From Aquificota bacterium (GTDB lineage: Bacteria; Aquificota; Aquificia; Aquificales; Hydrogenothermaceae): a stretch of 23,954 bases of DNA. The stretch covers positions 1 to 23,954 of the forward strand of contig JAADDZ010000005.1 of NCBI GenBank assembly GCA_013153635.1, given 5' to 3'. Every line of letters begins with the position of its first letter. The first letter of the stretch is position 1. This document shows, piece by piece, positions 1-7,998 of this stretch. The notes under the pieces were generated by a model. It made no database searches. It saw only the letters and a program-made list of their open reading frames with translations, and had not been told where the DNA came from. Made by a program: the position numbers and the translations under genes.

Positions 1-263
1 TTTTGGTCTACATTTTTTTGGATTTGCTCTATTTTTTTAATAATCTCCTTTATCTGCACATGTAAATCCTTTAAAAACCTATCCCTAATGTGTAGCTCAA
101 AGGAGCTTTGGAACTGCTGGTTTATAGTTTGTATTTCTTTCTTTTCTAAAACTCTCTTTTCCTCTTCTAAAAGTTGTAACTGTTTTTCTAAAGCGGTTAT
201 CTCTTTTTTTAACTGCTTTATGTCATAGCTCTTCTTTTTAAGATACATCTTTACTATCTTCAT
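1..263 (-). CDS. Partial coiled-coil protein, possibly FliJ (flagellar export chaperone)
   Basis: An open reverse-strand frame starts at an ATG (261-263) and runs off the left edge, giving about 87 residues. A TAA lies three codons upstream of the ATG, so the 5' end is bounded. The sequence is almost entirely charged heptad-like helix (K, E, Q, L and I rich) with no signal peptide or membrane segment. Its middle part (around FELHIRDRFLKDLHVQIKEI) resembles the spacing in FliJ, the small coiled-coil protein that assists the flagellar export ATPase. That resemblance is by eye. Any short coiled-coil protein could look similar, and no flagellar neighbour is visible because the window ends. No strong Shine-Dalgarno precedes this ATG, and the ATG at codon 6 is an alternative start. 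It lies 29 bp downstream of the antiporter gene and is probably co-transcribed with it. Confidence 0.5.
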   Translation of the reverse strand, partial: MKIVKMYLKKKSYDIKQLKKEITALEKQLQLLEEEKRVLEKKEIQTINQQFQSSFELHIRDRFLKDLHVQIKEIIKKIEQIQKNVDQ

Positions 264-292
264 ACTCTTTTATCGGCTGAAAATCTCCAAAA

Positions 293-1582
293 TTAAACAG
301 AGTGTTCTTCCTCCATCTCTTTTAAGAAAATCTCTTCATTGATTTTTAGATAAATCAGTAATAAACCTGTATAAACAAAGGTGGATAGGAGAACGATTCC
401 TACAACGATAGCTTCAAACATCTCTTTGTACTCAAAATGTTCAGGAAGAGCATGTACCATAATTATAGATAACCCCCCCTTTGTACCTGCTAAAGAAAGT
501 ACTATACCCCATCTAAAAGGCTTCTTAAATAGTTTTATTCCTATGTTTATCACCACGAATCTTATCACAGTGGTCAAAGCAAAAGCGATGAGAATCTCTT
601 TCCAGTAAGTAAGTAACCTTTCAAAATCTACTAATTTTGCCATTAAGATAAATAAAAATGCGTTAGCAAAGTGTCCTACAATCAAAGAAAGCTCTATATT
701 CTCCTCTAATCTCTCTTTTGTAGTAGCGAGTTTGTCTTTTATTCTAAATACGAGTTTTTCATGTAGTGCTAGCTCTTTTAGGTCTTCTTTTACTTCTTTT
801 TCCTTTCTCTCAAAATCTTTGTCTATAAAGTATTTAAAAGTCACCACCCCAGAGATAATAGATAAGATTCCTGCTACATGGAAATGTTCTGCAATGAGGA
901 AAGAAAGTAAAGATACAGAGTACATAATGATAAACTCGTCGATAGGGTCTTCTAATAGTTTCATAAGTAAGTATCCTAAAAAACCAACAACTAGTCCTAT
1001 AACTGTGGATAGAAACAGGACTTTTATAAGTATGAAATCTATAGATAAAAATGATAGATTCTCTCCAGAGAGCAGGGGAAGCCCTACAAAGTAGAAAAAT
1101 ATCAAAGCTGTAGCATCGTTGAATAGACTCTCACTTTCGGCATAAAATTTTAGATTGTGAGGAAGTTTAAAATTTTTGAAAATACTAGTAACGGTAATCG
1201 CGTCAGTAGCCATAACTATAGAAAACAGAGCAACTAACATTCCTAAACTAAATCTATACTCTGGCAGTAAATAAGGGGTGATAAAGGAAGCAATAAAGAT
1301 AGAGACCCCTACCGCGAAAAATGCAAAGTACAGTATAGCAAGCCAGTTCTTTTTCAAGTCTTCGAATCTAAGAGTCATAATATCAGGTAGGAGAATTATT
1401 GGAAGGAGAAGTAAGAGAGTTTCGTCAAAAATCTCTGTAGGAATGTTTAAGATATGGGGGAACATATGGTCTATAATGTAAGAGATAGCAATAAGAGATA
1501 GAGTAACAGGGATTTTAAATAGCTTTTCAAAAACTCTAGCTAACAAAAGAATAAACAAAATGGCTATTAGTGTAGTTATCAC
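293..1582 (-). CDS. CPA1-family Na+(K+)/H+ antiporter (NhaP-like)
   Basis: A 429-residue inner-membrane protein with about a dozen hydrophobic helices, expected to exchange protons for Na+ or K+ for pH and ion homeostasis. The CPA1 signature ESLFNDATA is at residues 151-159; N155-D156 is the ion-binding ND pair. An ATD motif is at 125-127 and an AGTKGGLS motif at 365-372, where relatives usually have an Arg (GxRG) and this one has Lys. A charged, probably helical cytoplasmic stretch (about 254-298) interrupts the membrane core, which is less usual. There is no C-terminal TrkA/RCK domain. The start is GTG, supported by AAGGAGA about 7 nt upstream and by the N-terminal helix beginning at once. 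The upstream gap is shared with the divergent helicase promoter. The family is secure; the transported cation is not predictable. Confidence 0.88.
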   Translation of the reverse strand: MITTLIAILFILLLARVFEKLFKIPVTLSLIAISYIIDHMFPHILNIPTEIFDETLLLLLPIILLPDIMTLRFEDLKKNWLAILYFAFFAVGVSIFIASFITPYLLPEYRFSLGMLVALFSIVMATDAITVTSIFKNFKLPHNLKFYAESESLFNDATALIFFYFVGLPLLSGENLSFLSIDFILIKVLFLSTVIGLVVGFLGYLLMKLLEDPIDEFIIMYSVSLLSFLIAEHFHVAGILSIISGVVTFKYFIDKDFERKEKEVKEDLKELALHEKLVFRIKDKLATTKERLEENIELSLIVGHFANAFLFILMAKLVDFERLLTYWKEILIAFALTTVIRFVVINIGIKLFKKPFRWGIVLSLAGTKGGLSIIMVHALPEHFEYKEMFEAIVVGIVLLSTFVYTGLLLIYLKINEEIFLKEMEEEHSV

Positions 1583-1594
1583 TGTAGTTTCTCC

Positions 1595-1622
1595 TTGACT
1601 AAATTTATACTTGCATTATAAT
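1595..1622 (+). promoter_or_regulatory. Sigma-70 promoter of the DEAD-box helicase operon
   Basis: TTGACT (1595-1600) and a perfect TATAAT (1617-1622) are separated by 16 bp in the divergent intergenic region. The predicted start near 1629 gives an mRNA leader of about 80 nt before the helicase ATG at 1708. Confidence 0.75.
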
Positions 1623-1640
1623 GTAGGAGCATAAAATAGA

Positions 1641-1676
1641 AAAGAGGTTTTTTCTAGATAGTGTTAGACCTCCTTT
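1641..1676 (+). other. Stem-loop in the leader of the DEAD-box helicase mRNA
   Basis: AAA/TTT (1641-1643 with 1674-1676), GAGG/CCTC (1644-1647 with 1669-1672) and TCTA/TAGA (1653-1656 with 1665-1668) can form one interrupted hairpin with an 8-nt loop and a T5 bulge. It lies about 30 nt upstream of the start codon. No T-run follows it, so it is not an obvious terminator. It could instead influence stability or translation of the mRNA; that role is inference. Confidence 0.4.
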
Positions 1677-1707
1677 CTAAAAGAAAAAAATATTAACGGG
1701 AGATATT

Positions 1708-2832
1708 ATGTCAGAAGATAAAAAGAGATTTAAAGATTTGGGTATATCAAAACAGACCCTTGATTCTTTAGAAAAGATAGGATACATACACCCTACTAAA
1801 ATTCAAGAAAAGGCTATACCAGAGGTTCTATCTGGGAAAGACATTGTAGCACAAGCACAAACAGGAACAGGAAAAACCGCATCATTTGGTATACCTATAG
1901 TAGAAAAAGTAAATCCAAAAGAAAAAAAAGTACAAGCTCTAATACTAGTACCTACTAGAGAGCTAGCTATACAGGTTGCAGATGAGATAAAAAAAATAGG
2001 AAGAAACAAAAAAATCTATATACTTGCGGCTTACGGTGGTAAATCTATAGATAGACAGATTCACTTTCTTAGAAAAGGTAACGATGTTATCGTTGTAGGT
2101 ACTCCCGGCAGGATAAAAGACCTTATAGACAGAGGTGAACTAAAGCTGGATAACCTAAAAATACTTGTTTTAGATGAAGCAGATAGAATGTTAGACATGG
2201 GATTTTTGCCAGATATAGAGTATATAATATCTAAAACCCCAAAAAATAGACAAACTCTTCTATTTTCTGCAACAATGCCAAAAGAGATATTAAAGTTAGC
2301 AGAAAAATTCCTAAAACCAGATTACAAAAAAATATCTGTAGCTCCTAATCAAGTAGTTGTAGATAAAATAAAACAGCAGGCTTACATAGTAAGAGGTAAA
2401 AAGATACAAAAATTAGAAAAACTACTAACAGAAAATCTAGAGAAAAAATCCATAATCTTTACCCAAACAAAAAAAGGGGCAGAAGAACTAGCCCAAAAAT
2501 TAAAGAGAGCTGGTTTTGAAGTAGAAGCGATTCACGGTGATTACTCACAGAAAAAAAGAGAAAATATCATGAGAAAGTTTAGGACAGATAAGATAAAGAT
2601 ACTAGTGGCAACAGATGTAGCTTCTAGAGGATTAGACATAAAAGGGATAGATATTGTATACAATTACGACATTCCTAAAGATTCTGAAAGTTATGTACAT
2701 AGGATAGGGAGAACTGCTAGGGCTGGAAAAAGCGGAAAAGCTATTTCTCTAGTTGAACCTCAAGAAGGAAAATATTTACGCAAAATAGAAAAAGAAACAA
2801 AGACAAAAATATCAGTAAAAAAGGGAGAATAA
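1708..2832 (+). CDS. DEAD-box ATP-dependent RNA helicase (minimal core)
   Basis: A 374-residue superfamily 2 RNA helicase that would unwind or remodel RNA, for example in ribosome assembly, cold adaptation or mRNA decay. All canonical motifs are visible: Q motif with Q33, motif I AQTGTGKT (50-57), Ia PTRELA (82-87), DEAD (156-159), SAT (187-189), ATDVASRGLD (301-310) and motif VI HRIGRTAR (331-338). The protein stops soon after motif VI, so there is no DbpA-type or long basic C-terminal RNA-binding extension. It is a minimal RhlE/eIF4A-like two-RecA-domain enzyme. The ATG is preceded by GGGAGAT at good spacing, with a strong promoter and hairpin leader upstream. The aminotransferase follows 27 bp downstream, probably on the same transcript. 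Confidence 0.95.
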   Translation: MSEDKKRFKDLGISKQTLDSLEKIGYIHPTKIQEKAIPEVLSGKDIVAQAQTGTGKTASFGIPIVEKVNPKEKKVQALILVPTRELAIQVADEIKKIGRNKKIYILAAYGGKSIDRQIHFLRKGNDVIVVGTPGRIKDLIDRGELKLDNLKILVLDEADRMLDMGFLPDIEYIISKTPKNRQTLLFSATMPKEILKLAEKFLKPDYKKISVAPNQVVVDKIKQQAYIVRGKKIQKLEKLLTENLEKKSIIFTQTKKGAEELAQKLKRAGFEVEAIHGDYSQKKRENIMRKFRTDKIKILVATDVASRGLDIKGIDIVYNYDIPKDSESYVHRIGRTARAGKSGKAISLVEPQEGKYLRKIEKETKTKISVKKGE

Positions 2833-2859
2833 ACTGTTTTAATAAATAGGTAAGCGTCT

Positions 2860-4047
2860 ATGAATAGGATTTTAAAGGAACTCAAAGCCTATCCTATGGA
2901 AGAGCTTAACAAAATAAAACAGTCCTTGATAAAAGAAAAGAGAAAGATATATGATTTTGGGACAGGAGACCCTAGAGAACCTACAGACGAAAAAATCAGA
3001 AAAGCTCTCATAGAATCAGTACCGACAGTAAGCCAGTATCCTTCTGTATATGGAATAAAGGAGCTACGGGAAGCGATTTCTAGATGGTTCTATAGGAGAT
3101 TCAATGTAAATCTTGATCCAGACAAGAACATAATCCCTTCTGCTGGTTCTAAAGAAGCTATATTTCATTTTCCACTTGTGTTTATAGACCCTCAAGAGGA
3201 AAAAAATAGAGTTATCTTTGGAACTCCTGCTTATCCTGTTTATGAGAGAGGTACCCTTTTTGCAAATGGTATCCCTACCCCTGTAACCTTAAAAGAAAAA
3301 GATAGATTTTTATTAAGGTTAGACAAGGTAGACAAATCAGTACTAGAAGAAACAAAAATAGTTTGGGTTAACTACCCTCATAATCCTACAGGAGCTTTTG
3401 CACCAAAGAGCTATTACGAGGAGATGTACGGTATATGTAGAGAGTATGACATTATTCTATGCTCTGATGAATGTTATTCAGAGATATACTTTGATAAAAA
3501 GCCTCCATCAGCTTTGGAAGTAGGAGAGGAGAACATAGTAGTTTTTCATTCTTTGTCTAAAAGAAGTGGATTAACTGGGTACAGAACTGGTTTTATAGCA
3601 GGAGACCCAAAAATAATATCTGAATACAAAAAATACAGAGCTTCTTTTGGAGTGGCTAGTCCTGATTTTATACAAAAGGCGGCAGTAGTAGCTTGGTCAG
3701 ATGAAAAACATGTAGAGGAAAGAAGAGAGATTTTCAGAAAAAAAAGAGACATTCTTTTAGAATTTTTAGATAAAGTAGGACTAAAATATCTGTACCCAGA
3801 GGCTACATTTTACATATGGATAAAGACACCAGAAGGTATAGACCCAAAAGATTACATAAAAGCTTTAGTTAAAAATGGGATAATCGTTTCTCTAGGGGAA
3901 AACTTCTGTTCTGGGCTACAGACAAAGAACCAGACATGTAACAGTGAATATTTTAGAGTAGCTTTAGTCCCAACAGTTGACGAGTGCAAAGAAGCTGTAA
4001 AAGTTTGGGAAAGAGTCCATAACCAAATGGTTAAGGTCTTACAATAA
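2860..4047 (+). CDS. Class I/II PLP aminotransferase, DapC-like (succinyl-DAP transaminase type)
   Basis: A 395-residue fold-type I PLP aminotransferase. The PLP lysine is K234 in SLSKRSGLTGYRTGF. Other cofactor-site residues are N175 of NPTG, D203 and Y206 of SDECY, and the substrate-carboxylate Arg R366. The SLSKRS...GYRTGFIAGD block resembles enzymes annotated as N-succinyldiaminopimelate aminotransferase (DapC), in lysine and peptidoglycan biosynthesis. Aspartate or LL-diaminopimelate aminotransferase activity is possible, because this family is hard to subdivide by eye. It follows the helicase at 27 bp. Its last 17 bases overlap the end of the convergent M16 gene. The aminotransferase class is certain; the substrate is moderately supported. 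Confidence 0.88.
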   Translation: MNRILKELKAYPMEELNKIKQSLIKEKRKIYDFGTGDPREPTDEKIRKALIESVPTVSQYPSVYGIKELREAISRWFYRRFNVNLDPDKNIIPSAGSKEAIFHFPLVFIDPQEEKNRVIFGTPAYPVYERGTLFANGIPTPVTLKEKDRFLLRLDKVDKSVLEETKIVWVNYPHNPTGAFAPKSYYEEMYGICREYDIILCSDECYSEIYFDKKPPSALEVGEENIVVFHSLSKRSGLTGYRTGFIAGDPKIISEYKKYRASFGVASPDFIQKAAVVAWSDEKHVEERREIFRKKRDILLEFLDKVGLKYLYPEATFYIWIKTPEGIDPKDYIKALVKNGIIVSLGENFCSGLQTKNQTCNSEYFRVALVPTVDECKEAVKVWERVHNQMVKVLQ

Positions 4048-5317
4048 CGCAAAAGCTACCTTTTGGTATGTAAGTGTTCCATGCATCTATAATATCTTTT
4101 GCTGTTACTTGGTTTATATAATCTACATATTTTTCGTCCATCTCATAGCCAAATCCTATAACTTCAAACCACCCTAAATACCAAGACTGTTTTGCTCTTG
4201 TTTGATGGTCTAAAAGGTAATGTCCGATAAATTTTTCTTTTGCTGTTTTAATCTCTTCTTCAGAAATTCCTTTTTTTATACTATCTACTACTTGATATAT
4301 CCCTTCTAGAGCTTCTTCTGTGTTTTGAGGAGCTGTTCCCATGTATATAAAAAGATTGCCCACGTTTATTTTAGTTGGATAAAAAGAACCTACTGCATAG
4401 GCAAGACCTCTTCTTTCTCTTAGCTCTTGAAATAATCTAGAGGTAAAACCGTTGCCTAATATTCCATTTAGTACTTTGAAAGGAAAGTAATATTTCTCTT
4501 TTGCCTTTGGGGCGTTATAAGCTACAACGATAGTGGATTGAGTTCCTTCTCTTTTTAGAGTTTTGCACCTTTTTCCTTTTATCTCTATCTCTATATCTGG
4601 GTAGCTGTAGTTAACATCTTCTAATTTTGAGAAAGTCTCTTCTACCAGAGGCTTAACGTCTTTGTAATGAATATCCCCAACAAAAGAGATTACGAACCTT
4701 CCTCCTTTTAAAAGCTGTTTCCATCTTTTTCTTATATCTTCTATCTCTATTTTTTCTATATCTTCTATCTCTCCCAAAGTACTGTATTGGTAAGGAGTCC
4801 CTTTGTATATCTCTTTTCTAAGTTCATCTATTGCATATGAAAATCCTTCCTCTTTTTTTGCTTTTATCTGGGCTATTGTATTTATCTTCTCTTGGGTAAG
4901 TTTGTCTTCTGGAAATAGAGGATTAAAAAGTAAATCTTTTATTCTAGCTAATGCTGGCTCAAAATCTTCTACTTTGACTGCAAACTCTATAGTTGAGTAT
5001 TCATCTCCAGCAGACGCAGATATATACCCTCCACTGTCTTCAAATAGTTGATGAAAAGAAGAAAAATCAAAATTTTTTGTTCCTTTTAAAAGTAGTCTAA
5101 AAGTTAAGTTTGTAAGACCCTTTTTTCCTTCTGGGTCTTCTATACTTCCACCTTTTATAAATATAGTTCCTGCTATGATTCCTTTTCCTTGAGTTTGTTT
5201 GAATAAAACTACAGATTTATTAGCAAGTATCTCTTTTATCACGATTTTTCCTCCCTGCTTAGCGTAGCTAGCTGTGAATAAGCCTAATATCAAAAAAAGA
5301 AAAATATATCTACCCAT
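4031..5317 (-). CDS. Periplasmic M16-family protein lacking the zinc motif (non-catalytic subunit type)
   Basis: A 428-residue exported protein with a signal peptide (1-19, cleavage near SYA|K) and a two-lobe M16 (pitrilysin/processing-peptidase) fold. The zinc motif HxxEH should fall at 70-74, within GLTNLTFRLLLKGT. The residues there are N70, F73 and R74 in place of His, Glu and His, so no catalytic zinc site is expected. The second lobe keeps the Arg/Tyr signature in SRLFQELRERRGLAY (R294, Y307), which in two-subunit M16 proteases belongs to the non-catalytic partner that helps bind substrate. The usual neighbouring catalytic subunit is not in this window. The gene follows the tolC-like gene but has its own good promoter in the 65-bp gap. 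The family is secure; loss of catalysis is inferred from the residues. Confidence 0.87.
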   Translation of the reverse strand: MGRYIFLFLILGLFTASYAKQGGKIVIKEILANKSVVLFKQTQGKGIIAGTIFIKGGSIEDPEGKKGLTNLTFRLLLKGTKNFDFSSFHQLFEDSGGYISASAGDEYSTIEFAVKVEDFEPALARIKDLLFNPLFPEDKLTQEKINTIAQIKAKKEEGFSYAIDELRKEIYKGTPYQYSTLGEIEDIEKIEIEDIRKRWKQLLKGGRFVISFVGDIHYKDVKPLVEETFSKLEDVNYSYPDIEIEIKGKRCKTLKREGTQSTIVVAYNAPKAKEKYYFPFKVLNGILGNGFTSRLFQELRERRGLAYAVGSFYPTKINVGNLFIYMGTAPQNTEEALEGIYQVVDSIKKGISEEEIKTAKEKFIGHYLLDHQTRAKQSWYLGWFEVIGFGYEMDEKYVDYINQVTAKDIIDAWNTYIPKGSFCVIVRP

Positions 5318-5346
5318 GGCAACACCAAATTTTAGAAATTAAACAA

Positions 5347-5375
5347 ATTGTACAGGTATTAGCTAATTAGTTCAA
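5347..5375 (-). promoter_or_regulatory. Sigma-70 promoter of the M16 gene
   Basis: On the reverse strand, TTGAAC (5370-5375) and TACAAT (5347-5352) are spaced by exactly 17 bp. They lie in the gap between the tolC-like gene and the M16 start, leaving a leader of about 20-25 nt. The M16 gene can therefore be expressed apart from the export cassette. Confidence 0.65.
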
Positions 5376-5382
5376 TTTTTGC

Positions 5383-6723
5383 TTAAAAGAGGTTTAACTC
5401 TATAAGGAGTTTTTTATATGTTATTAGATATTCTAGTATGTACTTTAGATACTTTTTCTTAGTTTCTAGTGTATATATCTCTCTTTGGTTTATCAAGAAT
5501 AGAGTTCCAGCACCTAACTTAAATTTCTTCTTCTCTATCTCTTCTAACTTTGTAACTAACTCTATCTCTTTTTTACTGTTTTTTATGTTCTCTTTTAGGA
5601 TTTTGGTCGTTTGAAAGATATTGTTTAGGTTAGTTTGAAGTTCTAAAAGAATCTTTTGGAACTTTTTCTCTATAAGGTACAACTGTTTTCGTATCTCTAT
5701 TGATTTTCCGATGTATTTTCTTCTTTCTATAGGATAGGTTGCGTCTAAAGTTAGTTTGTAGCCTTCGTTGTATCTAAAGTCGTGTACTCCGTATATGGAT
5801 ATGATAAACTTTGGGTACTTTAGTAGAGAGTAATACATTTTCTCTTTTTTTAGCCTTTCCCTTTCAAGGTTAAGTGTTATCAAATCAGGTCTATTTTCTA
5901 AGGCTATCTGTTTTGCCTCTTTTATGGATATGTTTATCTGTGGAAGTTCAGGGAAGAAGGGCAACTGAAATCTCTGTGCAAATTCTTTTTTTGAGATATT
6001 TAGGTATTTTAAAAATTCGTTTAAGCTCGTTTCTAAGTCGTTACGGGCTTTTAGGACTCTTTGTTCTCTGTTTATTATCTGTTGCTGTGCTTCTATTTCG
6101 TATATCTTAGGGAGTATTCCTGTTTTTACTCTTTTTTGGATAAAGTTTTGCCTTTGTTTTGCTTTTTGGAGTAGTTCTTCTTCTATAGATAGGATATGTT
6201 TGTAGTATATCGTTTTGTAATAAGAGCTGATAATTTTAAGGTATAGTTCTCTAAGTTTGTTTTGGAATTGATAATCTATCTGTTTTATCTGAATATCTGT
6301 TAAAAATAGGTTAAGACGCCTTTGGTCTATATTATTTCTTAGTTGAAAAAAGGGGATTTTGAACCCTATCTGTAACTCCCCATCTTGAGATGTCTTTATA
6401 TTATTGTATTCTTGGACACCTGTTGCCCTTCTATAGCCAAGTAAAAAATCTATACCACTAAAAGTGGGTTTTTCTAAGAAAAAACTTGCAAAATTTCCAG
6501 TGCTTAGAGGATAATCTTTTCTTTCGTATTTTCCAGATATTTTTGTGTCAAAGAACCCTTCGTAATATTTTCTCTTTCCTTGATATACATATTTTTTCCC
6601 TATTATGGTGTAAATATAAGGATTCTCTTGTGTTAGAAATTCTTTTATTTTTTCTTCTGTAAAAATCTCTTTTCCAAAAACAGTAGAAAATAAAAAGATT
6701 GCAAGGTACAGCCAGATGTGCAT
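5383..6723 (-). CDS. TolC-family outer-membrane channel protein
   Basis: A 446-residue exported protein: signal peptide at about 1-17 (ending VFG), a short N-terminal region, then two long alpha-helical hairpin segments typical of outer-membrane efflux proteins. Each repeat carries characteristic patterns such as KQRQNFIQKRVKTGILPK and KKKFKLGAGTLFLINQRE, where a helix is followed by a Gly and a coil (VKTGIL / KLGAGT). This is the outer-membrane exit duct of tripartite efflux or type I secretion. It starts 3 bp after the hlyD-like stop, with AGGAG overlapping that stop, so the two are translationally linked. It completes a cassette of membrane domain, adaptor and channel. The cargo is unknown. 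Confidence 0.88.
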   Translation of the reverse strand: MHIWLYLAIFLFSTVFGKEIFTEEKIKEFLTQENPYIYTIIGKKYVYQGKRKYYEGFFDTKISGKYERKDYPLSTGNFASFFLEKPTFSGIDFLLGYRRATGVQEYNNIKTSQDGELQIGFKIPFFQLRNNIDQRRLNLFLTDIQIKQIDYQFQNKLRELYLKIISSYYKTIYYKHILSIEEELLQKAKQRQNFIQKRVKTGILPKIYEIEAQQQIINREQRVLKARNDLETSLNEFLKYLNISKKEFAQRFQLPFFPELPQINISIKEAKQIALENRPDLITLNLERERLKKEKMYYSLLKYPKFIISIYGVHDFRYNEGYKLTLDATYPIERRKYIGKSIEIRKQLYLIEKKFQKILLELQTNLNNIFQTTKILKENIKNSKKEIELVTKLEEIEKKKFKLGAGTLFLINQREIYTLETKKKYLKYILEYLITYKKLLIELNLF

Positions 6724-6726
6724 ATC

Positions 6727-7998
6727 CTACTCCTGTTTGTAAGGATTTACCATTTTTGGAGGGAAGGCGTTTACTCTTCTCCATATTTCATACCACATAG
6801 GTACTATCGATAATCTGACCCAACCAGTGGCTTTTGTTCCTATCTTTAGTGTGTCAGATGGAGGCCATGGTTCTTTTGGGTCTTCTACGATGTATGCATA
6901 ATAAAAACCATCTTCGTGAAGTACTGGGTCTATTTTTTCTATGATTCCTCCAAAGGTACCAAATCGAATCACTGGCCAGCCGGGTATCTGTAAAGTAGGC
7001 CAACCATAAAATTGAAGGCGGACAGGGAGTCCTTCTTTTATAAGAGGCATGTCAAAATCTCTAACTTTTAAGAGAACCGCTCTTTTGTCCACTGTTGGAG
7101 AGAATAGAACTATCTTTTCACCCTGTTTTATGTACTGATTTTTGTCGTTTTGTAGTATTCTCACTACATAACCATCTTTTTCTGCATATACGGTAGATGT
7201 TTTGAATTTTGCTAGTTGAGATTTTGCTTTTTGTAGTTCTTTTTGGTATGTATTTATTTTGTTTTTTGTAGAAAAAATAGCTTTTTCTGTGTCTTTTAGT
7301 TTTATGTTCATCTCCCTTTCAAATTTTTTCTTTTCTTGTTTTGTTATTTTTAAATTTTCTTGTTCTATCTTTATATCTATCAGTAGTTTGTTTAGCTCTG
7401 CAGATGCTTTTATAAGCTTGTTTTCAGCTAATTCTAGCTTTCTTTTTGATTCTATCCCTTCTTTGAAGAGTTTTTTTATTCTTTCATAGTTTATTTTTGT
7501 TATTTCAAGATTTTTTTCTAGGGCTACTTTTTTTATGTAAAGGCTCTCTATCTTCTGCTGTATCTGTGTAATTTTTCTGTCGTATATCTGTCTTCCTATC
7601 TGAAGGTTTCTTTGGAGGTTTTCTCTTTTTTCTTGTAAGGTTTTTAACTCTTTTTTACTGTTTTCTAGCTGGAGTTCTGTGTTTTTGATTATTATTTTTA
7701 ATCTCTCTTGAAGTTTTTTATCAAGGTCAATCATAGTAAAGAGTTTTGTTCCTTTTTTTACAAACTGGTCTTCTTGGACATAGAACTCTTTTATAAATCC
7801 AGATATTGGTGAGTAGATGTAGTAATTTCTCTGGGTTGGGTGGTAGGCTATTACCTCTCCTATACCTTTTACTGTCTGTTGCCACGGTAAAAATAGAAAA
7901 ACTATAAGAAGTACCAAAATTACTAAAGTAAAGAGCCAAAATCTTCTGACTATAGGGTGCAGTTTTATCTTTTTTAGGGATTTATAGTTCATCTTCAT
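6727..7998 (-). CDS. HlyD-family membrane fusion (periplasmic adaptor) protein
   Basis: A 423-residue type I secretion or efflux adaptor. It has a short cytoplasmic tail and one transmembrane helix (about 20-38). The first half of a lipoyl/biotinyl-like domain follows (about 60-93, with YSPISGFIKEFYVQEDQFV). A very long coiled-coil hairpin spans about 94-265. The second lipoyl half is at 268-300 (YAEKDGYVVRILQNDKNQYI), followed by a beta-barrel region. The C-terminus (about 330-423) is Pro/Trp-rich. It links the inner-membrane transporter to the TolC-type channel. The first 17 bases overlap the 3' end of the membrane-domain gene, and codon 3 is a second possible Met start. The long hairpin fits type I secretion adaptors better than drug-efflux AcrA types. 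Confidence 0.88.
   Translation of the reverse strand: MKMNYKSLKKIKLHPIVRRFWLFTLVILVLLIVFLFLPWQQTVKGIGEVIAYHPTQRNYYIYSPISGFIKEFYVQEDQFVKKGTKLFTMIDLDKKLQERLKIIIKNTELQLENSKKELKTLQEKRENLQRNLQIGRQIYDRKITQIQQKIESLYIKKVALEKNLEITKINYERIKKLFKEGIESKRKLELAENKLIKASAELNKLLIDIKIEQENLKITKQEKKKFEREMNIKLKDTEKAIFSTKNKINTYQKELQKAKSQLAKFKTSTVYAEKDGYVVRILQNDKNQYIKQGEKIVLFSPTVDKRAVLLKVRDFDMPLIKEGLPVRLQFYGWPTLQIPGWPVIRFGTFGGIIEKIDPVLHEDGFYYAYIVEDPKEPWPPSDTLKIGTKATGWVRLSIVPMWYEIWRRVNAFPPKMVNPYKQE

Noticed and set aside
4050-4065. CAAAAG/CTTTTG hairpin at the convergent aminotransferase-M16 junction as a terminator
   Set aside because: No T-run follows on either strand and it lies inside the M16 coding region.
6727-7998. 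A frameshifted ATP-binding domain downstream of the ABC membrane gene
   Set aside because: The next gene is an intact HlyD-type protein overlapping the stop codon; no Walker A or ABC signature is present in any frame I checked.
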